Assembly (NCBI GenBank): GCA_039707465.1 | Contig: CM077649.1 | Coordinates: 13,760,001 to 13,824,000, forward strand | Reading direction: 5' to 3' | DNA from: Rhabdophis nuchalis | Taxonomy: Eukaryota > Chordata > Lepidosauria > Squamata > Natricidae | DNA: 64,000 nucleotides | Part shown: positions 44,166 to 53,690 of the stretch, in pieces | Numbering within the stretch: position 1 is the first letter of the stretch | Layout of the letters: each line of letters opens with the position of its first letter | Translations under genes and position numbers: made by a program | The notes under the pieces: model-generated | What the model was told of the DNA's origin: nothing | What the model saw: the letters and a program-made list of their open reading frames with translations, nothing else | Databases searched by the model: none

Positions 44166-44947
44166 TTCAGGAATTTCAGACATACCAATGTACAACATAT
44201 GTAGCATTTGGTGGAATGTAGGCAACAGATATGCATAGATTAGAGATGCTAGCTTGCATGCAGTAGCCTGAAAACAACTGAAGTGATGTTGACTTTTTGG
44301 TTGATATTACAGCATACTGGTTCAGCTAAGACAAAATAAACCACTACTACCCTTATTGTTAGTACACAATGATGCACAGGTGCAAACAAATTTGGTCACC
44401 TAAGGTTATACATAGTCTATCTTATTAAAAATTAGTGAAAATCTTGATGGCTCAAAGCCTGAACAAGTAACAGGAAGCAATAGTTCAAGGCCCATGTGCT
44501 TATGATGGAATATGGAAGATAGTGACTTGTGTTATAACAGGAATAGGCAAATAGTAATAGTAACAGGAAAAGAACAAGAAGTAATATATGAAATCCATCC
44601 ATCCATTCATCTATCAATCCATCTATCCATCCGACTTACATAAGTACATTGGGTATCTGTGAAACTAAGACTAAGGACAAATCTGTTATAATAAACTTGA
44701 ACATGAATATGAACTGATTTTGTGAAGTGGAATTGATGTGTATGCAGAGAGGAAAAATGTATATTTAATTATGAATAAAATAAAATTATTGTATGTCAGA
44801 AAATATGTTGTTGTTATTCTGGTTGGTCGCATAGTCAGCCAGATGTTTAAACTTGATTTGGCATTTTTATCCATGTATCAAATCCTTCCCATGGACTGGA
44901 ATAAAGAGATGTTGTTTTATGGTTTCAAGGTATCATTGCAAGGTGTA
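44166..44947. other. No recognisable feature; ATCC-like simple repeat
   Basis: AT-rich sequence with an imperfect TCCA/ATCC run at 44594-44632. No gene was recognised. Confidence 0.45.
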
Positions 44948-45634
44948 CAGATAGTCCTCAAGTTACAACGACAATTTAGCCATTATAAGACAGGTTATCA
45001 CATGACTAAACACCATTTTTTACCATTTTTATGATAATTGCTACATAAGTTGCTACAGTTGTTAAGAGAAGCACATGGACATTAGATGAATCATGGGGTT
45101 ATAAGCCTGAATCCCTTCGACCGATCCGCTCCCACAGGGAGGGCCTTCTCAGGGTGCCGTCGGCCGGGCAATGCTGGTTGGCGACACCCAGGGGAAGGGC
45201 CTTCTCTGTGGCGGGCCCTACTCTCTGGAACAAACTGCCCCCCAAACTACGCACCATCTCAGACCTCTGCTTTTCCACCAGCGTCTTAAAATGCACCTAT
45301 TCCAACAAGCCGGCCTAGCATAACCTCCCGTTCCTGACTGTTATTAGCTAGATTTTAATTAAGGGGATTTTACGCTATTTTAGCACAGGGTATGGGTTTA
45401 ATAGTTTTTTTAAAAAATGGTATTTTTGTATATTTGTATTGTTTTTTAATTTTCCTGTGCGCCGCCCTGGGTCCTTTTAGGAGAAGGTGCGGGGTATAAA
45501 TTTGAATAAATTAAAAAAATGAATCCAGATTATCCAATGGACATTTTTTGCTGATTTTTTGCAAAACAATCATGTGACCACAGGATGCTGCAACCAGTAG
45601 AAAATTCAACCAGTCGTAAGTCAAGGACTATCTG
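44948..45634. mobile_element. Tc1/mariner-like MITE split by an L2 insertion
   Basis: Ends CAGATAGTCCTCAAGTTACA and GTAAGTCAAGGACTATCTG are imperfect inverses, flanked by TA (44946-44947, 45635-45636). The element is interrupted at about 45106-45525 by L2. The left end of a related element is at 53271. Confidence 0.85.
45106..45525 (+). mobile_element. L2-type LINE, 3' end, nested in MITE
   Basis: Encodes the terminal residues (IRSHREGLLRVPSAGQCWLAT-like, LWNKLPPKLRTISDLCF-like), then the 3' untranslated region with GCCGCCCTGGGTCC and GGTGCGGGGTATAAATTTGA. TGAATCC occurs at both edges and may be the target duplication. Confidence 0.9.
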
Positions 45635-45639
45635 TAAGC

Positions 45640-46490
45640 TGTTCCAAAGAAAGCTTTTGCAATTGACTGATGGTAATTTTGTCAATGCTGATGTTGTTTG
45701 AGTAATGCTCTAGTTGTTTTGAGATCAGACCGAAGGTCCTATTTCTATCGGTACTATTTTTGCTTTTTTTTGCCTTCGTATTTTGGTATCTTTTTCCAGT
45801 TCTTTCTGTTTCATTCTGTGCCTTCTTCAGGCACTGAAACATCCACTATTCAGATATTTATTACCTTTCTTATCAACAATGATTAAATTTGGATGTTATG
45901 TGGCAGCTGCTTGTTTGTTTGCATTCTAAAGTCTCGGGACAGTTTAGCTTCTTCATTTGCTATTACTTTATCAATTTTGTGGTCCAACCAGTTCTTGCTG
46001 GCGGACAAGTAGCATTTCTTGCAGATATTCCACTGCTCAATTGTTGCTGATTTGTCATGTCATTGTTTGTAAACAGCCTGGGCAATCTTTTTGCAGAAGC
46101 TTACGAGGTAGTCCACATTTTCTTCAGCTTCTTTTCAGAGAAGGCATTTGCTGTCTGTTGCTGTCTTCTCAATTCTGGCTTTATATAGATCTGTCCTTAA
46201 GGCTTCATCCTGTGCAGCCAGAATTTGCACCTCTGTCTTTTTCTTCAACTTTCCTGCTCTTAGCCACTGCCAGGTCTTGTTATTCTCTGCTTAGCCTGTT
46301 AGGTTTTTTTTTTTTTTTTTAATGTAGTGGCTATATAATACTTTCCCTTGCCATATCTCTTTTCTATTCTTCATTTCAGTTCCTGGCTTTCTGACCTTTA
46401 GCAAGCCTACATGGTTATCCTTCAGTTATTCTTCCAATGACCTTTTCCTTCTTGAACTTTCAATTTACAGTCAACATTCTACAGTATGTC
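45640..46490 (-). mobile_element. R4/Dong-like LINE remnant
   Basis: Minus-strand translation, allowing for a few stops, gives coherent blocks in order: KTWQWLRAGKLKKKTEVQIL, AAQDEALRTDLYKARIEKT, KEAEENVDYLVSFCKKIAQA, CKKCYLSASKNWLDHKIDKV and AKLSRDFRMQ. I recognise this as the C-terminal region of an R4/Dong-type LINE ORF (cysteine-rich motif, then a restriction-like endonuclease region), but this is from memory. A run of 18 T at 46303-46320 disrupts the frame. The copy is clearly dead. Confidence 0.5.
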
Positions 46491-46499
46491 CATCTCTGC

Positions 46500-46593
46500 T
46501 TGTCGATTAGAATAGAAAAGAAAATAGAATAGAAAATAGAATAGAATAGAATTCTTTATTGGCCACGTTTGATTCGACACACGTTTGATTCGA
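46500..46593 (-). mobile_element. Rex/L3-like LINE, 3' terminus (segment 1)
   Basis: On the plus strand AGAATAGAATTCTTTATTGG is the inverse of an AATAAAGAATTC end with a TATTC-type tail. The element resumes at 47292 after an L2 insertion. GTTTGATTCGACACAC is partly duplicated at the junction. Confidence 0.75.
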
Positions 46594-47290
46594 CCGGGGT
46601 GCCCTTTGCACAGTCACTCATGCTCTCGTGACATCCCAACTGGACTACTGCAATGCTCTCTACATGGGGCTCCCCTTGAGGTGCACCCAAAGACTTCAGC
46701 TTGTCCAGAATGCAGCCGCGCGGGCAGTTATGGGAACTTCTAGATTTTCCCACGTAACACCACTCCTGCGCGAGCTGCATTGGCTGCCTGTCGTCTTTCG
46801 GGTGCGCTTCAAGGTGCTGGTCATCATCTTCAAAGCGCTCCATGGCACGGGACCTAGTTATCTGCGGGATCGCATCCTGCCCCATACATCCCTGCGGCCG
46901 ATTTTCTCCCACAGAGAGGGACTTCTCCGGGTGCCGTCCACTAGGCTATGCCAGTGGGCGATGCCCAGGGGAAGGGCCTTCTCTGTGGCGGGCCCGACCC
47001 TCTGGAACGACCTTCCCCCCGAAATTAGAACAACCACGGACCTCCGCTCCTTCCGTCAAAAATTAAAAACACATTTCTTCTGCTTAGCCGGCCTGGGATA
47101 GCTTAACTGTTTTTAAGGGTTTTTTAGGGGTCAGTCTTAGTTTTAACATGGGATTTTAGCGCAGGATTTTAATTTAATTCTTTTTAATACTGTATTGTTT
47201 GTGGTTTTTATATGTATTTTTAATTTCCCTGTGCCCCGCCTCGAGTCCCTTTGGGGAGAGAGAGCGGGTTATAAATTAAATTATTGATTG
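46594..47290 (+). mobile_element. L2-type LINE, 3' part, nested in another LINE
   Basis: An open frame from 46628 to 47101 (157 codons) covers LDYCNALYMGLPLRCTQRLQ, LVQNAAARAVMGTSRFSHV, LHWLPVVFRVRFKVLVIIF, TLWNDLPPEIRTTTDLRSF, ending CLAGLG. A 3' untranslated region with GAGTCCCTTTGGGGAGAGAG and a TTGATTGAT-like end follow. It splits a minus-strand LINE. It closely resembles the minus-strand copies at 9936 and 16385. Confidence 0.93.
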
Positions 47291-47291
47291 A

Positions 47292-48545
47292 TATTGACAC
47301 ACAAAGAATTTGTCTTTGGTGCATAAGCTCTCAGTGTACATAAAAATACATTCATCGAGAATCATAAGATACAGCACTAAGTGATGGTCATGGGTTAATA
47401 AATAAGCAATGAAATCATATCAGGAAACTAAATAAACCAAGATAAATTGTAAAGATACAAGCAATAAAGTTATAGTCATAAGTAGGAGAAGATAGATAAA
47501 AGGAAGGATGAGAAGAAGAATAGTAATACAGACTTAGTAAATATTTTGACAGAGTTGTGGGAATCAGTTGTTTAGCAGAGTGATAGCACGCAGGGAAAAA
47601 CGGTCCTTGTGTCTAATTGTTCTTGATGTGCAATGCTCTATAACGTTATTTTGAGGGTAGAAGACTATTTATGTCACAGCCCTCTTTTTGACTCGTGCGG
47701 TACACAGGTCCTCAATGAAAGGCAGGTTGGTAGCAATTGTTTTTCCCACAGTTCTAATTATCCATTAAAGTCTGTGTCGGTCTTGTTTGGTTGCAGAGCC
47801 AAACCAGACAATTATAAAGATGCAGATGACAGACTCAGTTCTCTGTAGAACTGAATCAGCAGCTGCTGGGGCAGTTTGAGCTTTCTGAGTTGGTGCAGGA
47901 AGAACATTCTTTGTTGAACTTTTTTGATGATGTTTTTGATGTTAGCTGTCCATTTTAAGTCTTGAGATGTGATAGAACCTAGAAACTTGAAGGTTCTCTA
48001 CTGTTGATACTGTGTTGCCTAGTATTGTAAGAGATGGTAGTACAGGGGAGGTTTCTCCTAAAATCCACCACCATTTCTATGGTTTTGAGTGTGTTTAGTT
48101 CAAGATTGTTCCGGTTGCATCACAAGGCTAGTTGTTCAACCTCCTGTCTGTATGCAGATTCGTCGATATCTCGAATAAGACCAATCGATGTTGTGTATCA
48201 TCTGCAAACCTCAATACTTTTACAGAGGGATCTTTTGAGTTGCAGTCATTGGTATATAGAGAGAAGAGAAGTGGAGAGAGTACACAGCTCGGGGCGGGGG
48301 GCGTGCTAATTGTACAGGTATCTGATGTGATTTTGCTTAGCTTCACCTGCTGCTACCTGTTTGTTAGGGTAGAGTCTGTCAGCTTTGCTGCATGGAGAGA
48401 GGACATGATTCATTGACATTATTTTTCTGGTCTTCTCATCCAGGACTTGAGTCCAATCCACTATACCAGCCCTATATCTAATGACTTGGATTGCCCAGGT
48501 ATTTATTAATTGCCTTGATGGCATTTTCTCCACTGAGCTAGGACT
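47292..48545 (-). mobile_element. Rex/L3-like LINE (segment 2), reverse-transcriptase part
   Basis: The minus strand at 48132-48346 encodes CVLSPLLFSLYTNDC and SVKVLRFADDTQ, which are reverse-transcriptase motifs including the catalytic ADD. The remainder down to 47292 corresponds to the thumb region and C-terminus with multiple frameshifts, and to the 3' untranslated region (CACACAAAGAATTTGTC). The 5' portion with endonuclease is missing. Same broad LINE group as 4452-5242. Confidence 0.75.
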
Positions 48546-48589
48546 TTAAGATCTACTTCAGAACTTGAGATCATGAAGTATTCACTTCT

Positions 48590-48790
48590 AACCTTGTTGA
48601 ATTTGTATTATTATTAGATGTTTATCCACCTTTTATATATAATTCAAGATGGCGAACATATCTAATACAATTTCCCCCACAAAAACAACCCTGTGAGGTG
48701 GGTTGGTCTGTGAGAGAGTGACTGGCCTAAAGGAGCCTTAGATCTCAGTTTCCTGGTTTCTAGGTCATCAATATACCAAACTGGCTCTTA
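48590..48790 (-). mobile_element. Old tRNA-derived SINE, fragment
   Basis: The inverse of a squamate SINE: CCCACAAAAACAACCCTGTG, AGGTGGGTTGG, GAGAGAGTGACTGGCC and GTTTCCTGGTTTCTAG. Diverged; boundaries approximate. Confidence 0.5.
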
Positions 48791-49002
48791 TAGATGAGAT
48801 CCTGTTTGTTGCTGTGCTATGTATAAAAGGTATAAATTCATAGATTTGTGATATTTACATGCTATGATTCAGAAAAAGGTGATAATCGAAGAATCAGAAA
48901 TTGGTTTGGGAAAAATTCTGAATTAATGTAACTAAGGACCAAAAGATATTCTGCGACTGATACGTACATGTGAATGGAAATGAAACAAGGAACAATCTAA
49001 GC

Positions 49003-49098
49003 CAGGGGTCTCCAACCTTTGCAACTTTAAGTCTGAAGGACTTCAGCTCCCAGAATTAAGTCCTTCAGACTTAAAGTTGCAAAGGTTGGAGACCCCTG
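49003..49098. mobile_element. Palindromic hAT-like MITE, shortest form
   Basis: 96 bp. Perfect duplication ATCTAAGC (48995-49002, 49099-49106). Arms CAGGGGTCTCCAACC to CTTCAGCTCCCAG, with the whole apex lost. Confidence 0.95.
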
Positions 49099-49106
49099 AT
49101 CTAAGC

Positions 49107-49498
49107 AGTTGGCTCATTGGATAGCCAAGAATGAATAAGCACGGTGATTGCACAGTGATTTCTTAGGAAAACAAAGGCCTGTTTCCAAGATATGGTTTAA
49201 GTATGTCTGTTCATCTGTACATAAGGAAAAGGAATGAATCTAAAGGCATAATTTATTTATTTATGATGAAATATTGAAAGAATAAGTGAAGGATAAATGG
49301 AGAAGTGAGGAAAGAAGATGTGGAAGCTGTTTGAAATGGAATGAAAAGAATTCTTTTACAAAGCACTACAAAGATGCGTGGAGTTGAACTAATGACAAGT
49401 ATGAAAAAGGATGCTTGGTATAATGTTGGAATGAAACAGACAGTACCCATAGAAGAGAATATATATGTAGTCCTCAGGTTGATCATTTGTTTGCAGAT
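49107..49498. other. No recognisable feature
   Basis: AT-rich sequence; nothing recognised. Confidence 0.35.
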
Positions 49499-49770
49499 GC
49501 TAGGTAGCATCATCAGACTAGCACTGATGATGCTACCTAGATGACTAGGAGACATCATCAGTGCTAGTGAGTGTGGGGTTTACTTCTTCTTTATAGACAA
49601 TAGCTTGCCATGCCAGTGTTGGTGGGCTGTGACTTTCTCTTTGGTGGTTCCTTGATTAGGACATTATTTTCTGCTTAATTGTCTGATGTTAATCCCTGTG
49701 TAGGTGCTAAGAAGGTGTCCTCTGGTTGTTTTGTTCCTTCTTAGGCTTCTTTTTTTTTGACAATAAAAAA
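49499..49770 (-). mobile_element. Penelope-like terminal region with inverted duplication
   Basis: The reverse complement of about 49560-49765 aligns with 5330-5520: CCTAATCAAGGAAC, CCACCAACACTGGCATGGCA and CACTAGCACTGATGATG match in order. At the left edge a 17-bp perfect inverted repeat (49500-49516 and 49524-49540) contains CTGATGATGCTACCTAG. It replaces the expected second half of the hammerhead-like motif. No coding sequence. Confidence 0.45.
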
Positions 49771-49812
49771 AGCTTTCAGAAAACCAAAGGTTTAAACATA
49801 GATGAAAATATG

Positions 49813-50395
49813 GTTTTATGAAGTGTTAATACCACTTTATAAGGCCTTGGTAAGGCCACACTTGGAATACTGCATTCAGTTTTGGTCACCACATGGTCAC
49901 TTTTCATGTAGAAACGATGTGGAGAGTCTAGAAAGAGTGCAGAGAAGAGCAACAAAGATGATATGGGGACTGGAGACTAAAACATATGAAGAACGGTTGC
50001 AGGAACTGGGTATGTCGAGTTTAATGAAAAGAAGGACTAGGGGAGACATGATAGCAGTGTTCCAATATCTCAGGGGTTGCCACAAAGAAGAGGGAGTCAA
50101 ACTATTCTCCAAAGCACCTGAGGGCAGAACAAGAAACAATGGGTGGAAACTAATCAAGGAGAGAAGCAACTTAGAACTGAAGAGAAATTTCCTGACAGTT
50201 AGAACAATCAGTGGAACAGAAGTTGCCTCCAGAAGTTGTGAATGCCCCAACCCTGCAAGTCTTCAAGAAGATGTTGGATAGCCATTTGTCTGAAATGGTA
50301 TAGGGTTTCCTGCCTAGGCAGGGAGTTGGACTAGATGACCTCCAAGGTCCCTTCCAACTCTGCTATTGTATTATATTGCATTATATTGTATTATT
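49813..50395 (+). mobile_element. CR1 LINE, 3' part
   Basis: The frame to 50281 covers [60 protein letters not shown] and [17 protein letters not shown] 4-base loss (ATCAGTGG instead of AATCAGTGGAAC) shifts out of frame. The usual 3' end and a TTGTATTATATTGCATTATA tail follow. It has an insertion reading GGTCACTTTTCAT near 49895. Confidence 0.92.
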
Positions 50396-51233
50396 CAATA
50401 TCACAGCATTCTTTATATCCGTAAATATGGAAGTAGGGAAAGAATCCATGGCAGCAGCAGTATACAACACACCAAACCTAGCAAAATACACTATAATTAA
50501 AATATCCAGATGGATATTTTCAATCTCTCCCTCACTACCCACTTCGATGGACAAAAATACTAATATCTGTAGAAAAGGAAAGGAATACTCATGCGATTAC
50601 CACTCTAGGACTCATAGCGGCACCGCCTGACGAAACTCCCGAGAGGCAGAAACATTGTGGGTGCCAAACCTCAAATGCTAGACATTGGGCTGGCTGAACA
50701 GATGCCATTTAAGGTATTTAAACAGGATAGGGTAACTTTTCAAAACCTGGCAGTAAAGCAAATAGGACCTGGCAAAGCATGTAATACAAGCATTGTGGTA
50801 TGCAGCACCAAACCCACTGCCTTATTTTGGAAGTTTTTTACAAATGGGAAATGACTCTCTGGTCATGGGATATGGGCAAAATTATGCATGACTAATGCAA
50901 CACATGCCTAGCTGTGATTGTCTGCTTTGTGCGGTGCTGTCTAAGTGGCACGCCTATTAGGAAAGCTGCTCTTGGTGTTGTGTGGAATATTCTGATCTTT
51001 CGTCTCTACACTTAGGAGATTGAGATCAGGGTATCCATCCTGTACATGAACATATTCTGATAGGGAAAAGGCCTCTTTTTTTATTCAGGAAATATAAAAG
51101 AATATTAGAGGACAAAGAATCAAAACAGCATGTATTTGCCTCTAAACAGATGAAGGAAACTGGAGATAATCTACAGAGGAAGCCTATATATATATCGTAT
51201 GTATGTATGTATGTATGTATGTATGTATGTATG

Positions 51234-51265
<32 letters not shown>

Positions 51266-51967
51266 TGTGTATGTATGTATGTATAAATTAAGTGGAGAAA
51301 GCCTAATGTCTATGCATAACTGTACCATTGCTACATGTCAAACATAAAATTAGTGAGCAGTTCCCTACATGTTAGTCAAACACAATCTGTATGACAGACA
51401 TATGATGGATAAAATTGGATCTTGCTACAATAGTGTACAAAACGCTTTTTCTCCATCACATCAGAAGCAAGATGTATAGAATTGATGAAAGGAGAAATTC
51501 AAGGAAAATTGGCATTTATTTCCTTGTTGTGCAAAGTTGGAGGAGGACCTGTTTTGCGTTCTATGATTTGCAGAATCAAATCTTGATTAGTCAGCTGTCC
51601 GTGAATGTTGATTGGCTCACCGAGCCCCCTGCATGTGTTTAGTGTTTAAACTCATGAAAACTGAAGACATCTTTGAACTGTTTGGATAGAAATGATCTTG
51701 TAGAAGTCTTCTCTGTGTTGGAAGCTGCTTCAGGATAATGCAGAGAAAATCCAGACTCTATATTAGTGGTAAAAATTATTTTCCATATTTCTTCTTGCTT
51801 CAAACCAACCTTCCCTAGCCAACCTTCCCTGGTTTGTCATCTTCCAGATGTTTCAGATAACCAAATCCAGTATGGGAGTGAAGCTTTTTGCTAAGAAAGT
51901 TGTTAATTCAAGGGGACTACAATCAAATAAACATAGAAGGGACACTTGGAATTAAGATGCTTTAGAT
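50396..51967. other. Mostly unrecognised; contains TATG/TGCG microsatellite
   Basis: About 1.6 kb of AT-rich sequence. 51198-51285 is a (TATG)n, (TG)n, (TGCG)n, (TATG)n compound microsatellite. At 50629-50651 CTGACGA is followed, after 15 bases, by GAAAC, another hammerhead-like spacing but without a clear helix. No exon was found. Confidence 0.45.
51198..51285. repeat. (TATG)n/(TGCG)n compound microsatellite
   Basis: TATG units, then TG, TGCG, and TATG again. The alternating purine-pyrimidine stretch in the middle is typical of DNA able to adopt the Z form. Confidence 0.93.
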
Positions 51968-52073
51968 CAGGGGTTCCCAAACTTGGCAACTTTAAGACTT
52001 GTGGACTTCAACTTCCAGAATTCTGGGAGTTGAAGTCCACAAGTCTTACAGTTGCCAAGTTTGGGAACCCCTG
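51968..52073. mobile_element. Palindromic hAT-like MITE (family D)
   Basis: Ends CAGGGGTTCCCAAACTTGGC and inverse. Flanking CTTTAGAT and ATTTAGAT match at 7 of 8. 106 bp with no spacer at the apex (AGAATTCT). Confidence 0.93.
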
Positions 52074-52081
52074 ATTTAGAT

Positions 52082-52626
52082 AATTAGTAGCCAGGCTACT
52101 CAATTTTTTTAAAATATGTTGATTTTAATAGCGTTGGGGACACATTGATTGCCATTTGACACACACCAATAGTAGGCAGTAATCAGATGGCAGCTTTACT
52201 AACTTAATTATTTTTTCACATAGTTGGCAAAGGGTAAAAGAAAATGACTCATACACCCTAATGTTCACCTTGCTATGCTTATTCAATAAAATGTAATCCA
52301 CAAAGGTAAGCAATGTGTGATAAATGCACTTCATTAAATGTGTCACTTTTAGCCAGTAGGTAGCTAAAGTTTCAGCTGGGAAACCACAAACCAATGAAGT
52401 ATCATAACTTGGGTGAAAGAGTGGGTGAAAAACCTTATGTGCTGTAATTATAGTCCCAACAAATACAAAGACACTGTCGTTTGTGGTGACAGTGGGAAGA
52501 TTCGTGTGTACAGTGAATTCAAGGGCATTGTAATCCAACATGTGTGAAAGGCACCATTGGAGGTAAGTTGCTTTAGGCATTTTAGATGTCAGGCCAGGCT
52601 TGCTTCTGAGACCTTCAGTAAACTGG
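52082..52626. other. No recognisable feature
   Basis: A 151-codon minus-strand frame (52125-52580) has no motif I recognise and lies in AT-rich DNA. I do not call it a gene. Confidence 0.4.
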
Positions 52627-52634
52627 TCCTGAGG

Positions 52635-52809
52635 CAGTGATGGGTTTCAAATTTTTTAGAACCTACTCTATAGGTGTGGCCTATTTTGTGGGCGTGGCTT
52701 GGCAGTCATGTGACAGGGTGGGAGTGGCCACTTTTAAAATGTGGTGAAACTCATTTAACAACGCTCTTGCTTAGCAACCAAAATTTTGGACTCAATTGTG
52801 ATGATAAAT

Positions 52810-52884
<75 letters not shown>

Positions 52885-53100
52885 CTCTTTCTCTCTTTCT
52901 CTCTTTCTTTCTTTCTTTCTTTCTTTCTTTCCTTCCTTCCTTCCTTCCTTCCTTCCTTTCCTTTCCTTCCCGTTGGGCCACTGGCAGTGGCGGGCAAGAT
53001 TTACTTCCAGGTACGCCGGTGGAACCCCCTCTCACCGGTTCTCTAAATTTCACCAACCGGCTCTCGCGAGTAGGTGCGAGCCTGCAGAAACCCACTACTG
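52635..53100. mobile_element. hAT-like element with internal microsatellite
   Basis: Starts CAGTGATGGGTTTC, ends GAAACCCACTACTG. Perfect duplication TCCTGAGG (52627-52634, 53101-53108). The left module GGTGTGGCCTATTTTGTGGG, the TTTC/TTCC tract at 52812-52967 and the right module CGCCGGTGGAACCCCCTCTC are in the same order as in 30470-31082, with a single 3' end. Confidence 0.95.
52812..52967. repeat. (TTTC)n-(TTCC)n microsatellite
   Basis: About 155 bp of TTTC with TCTC interruptions, then TTCC. It makes long spurious Phe/Leu/Ser and Lys/Glu/Arg frames. Confidence 0.97.
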
Positions 53101-53270
53101 TCCTGAGGACACCAGGAATTCCATATTGTTGATAGATATATTTCATCTTCCCATAAAGGATGACGCAAACTAAAATGTTACATAAATGTTTGAATAAAGT
53201 AAAGTGAGCCTGTTTGGTTTTAATTTTAATTATATTTTAAGATCTTTTCAATAATGTCGAAAGTACAATA

Positions 53271-53430
53271 CAGGTAGTCTCTGACTTACACCCTCAACTG
53301 AGCCCAAATTTTCTGTTGTTCAGTGAGACATTGGTTAAATGAGTTTTGTCCCATTTTATGACCTTTCCTGCCAGAGTTGTTTAGTGAATCACTGCAGTTG
53401 ATAAGTTAGTGACACAGTTGTTAAGCGAAA
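53271..53430. mobile_element. Tc1/mariner-like MITE, left part
   Basis: TA followed by CAGGTAGTCTCTGACTTACA and AACTGAGCCCAAATTTT resembles the left end of 44948-45634. No matching right end was found, so it is truncated near 53430. Confidence 0.65.
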
Positions 53431-53439
53431 TTTAGATTA

Positions 53440-53690
53440 GATTAGAGATGGAAGGGACCTTGTAGGTCATCTAGTCCAGGGGTCTCCAACCTTTGCAACT
53501 TTAAGTCTGAAGGACTTCATCTCCCAGACTTCTCCAACCAGCTTTGCTGGCTGGAGAATTCTGGGAGCTGAAGTCCTTCAGACTTAAAGTTGCAAAGGTT
53601 GGAGACCCCTTATCTAGTCCAATCTCCCACCCAAGTAGGAGATCCTCCACCATTTCTGACAAATGGCAGTTCAGTTGCCAGGAGTAAAAG
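53440..53690 (-). mobile_element. CR1 LINE 3' fragment split by a hAT MITE
   Basis: GATGGAAGGGACCTTGTAGG and CATCTAGTC, then, after the MITE, CAATCTCCCACCCAAGTAGG and CCATTTCTGACAAATGGCAG. Together these are the inverse of a CR1 3' end. The MITE at 53477-53611 duplicated ATCTAGTC on insertion. Confidence 0.85.
53477..53611. mobile_element. Palindromic hAT-like MITE (family A), inside CR1
   Basis: Perfect duplication ATCTAGTC (53469-53476, 53612-53619). The last terminal base is T instead of G. It interrupts a recognisable CR1 3' end, so it is younger than that CR1. Confidence 0.94.

Noticed and set aside
46556..46912. 118-codon minus-strand frame
   Set aside because: Antisense shadow of the L2 copy at 46594-47290.
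50629..50651. CTGACGA...GAAAC, hammerhead-like spacing
   Set aside because: The intervening 15 bases do not form a convincing helix; kept only as a note for a covariance search.
52125..52580. 151-codon minus-strand frame
   Set aside because: AT-rich, with no motif or repeat homology recognised. Such a length can occur by chance in 64 kb.
52674..53146. Frames of 131 and 152 codons rich in Phe/Leu/Ser or Lys/Glu
   Set aside because: Translations of the TTTC/TTCC microsatellite inside the hAT-like element.
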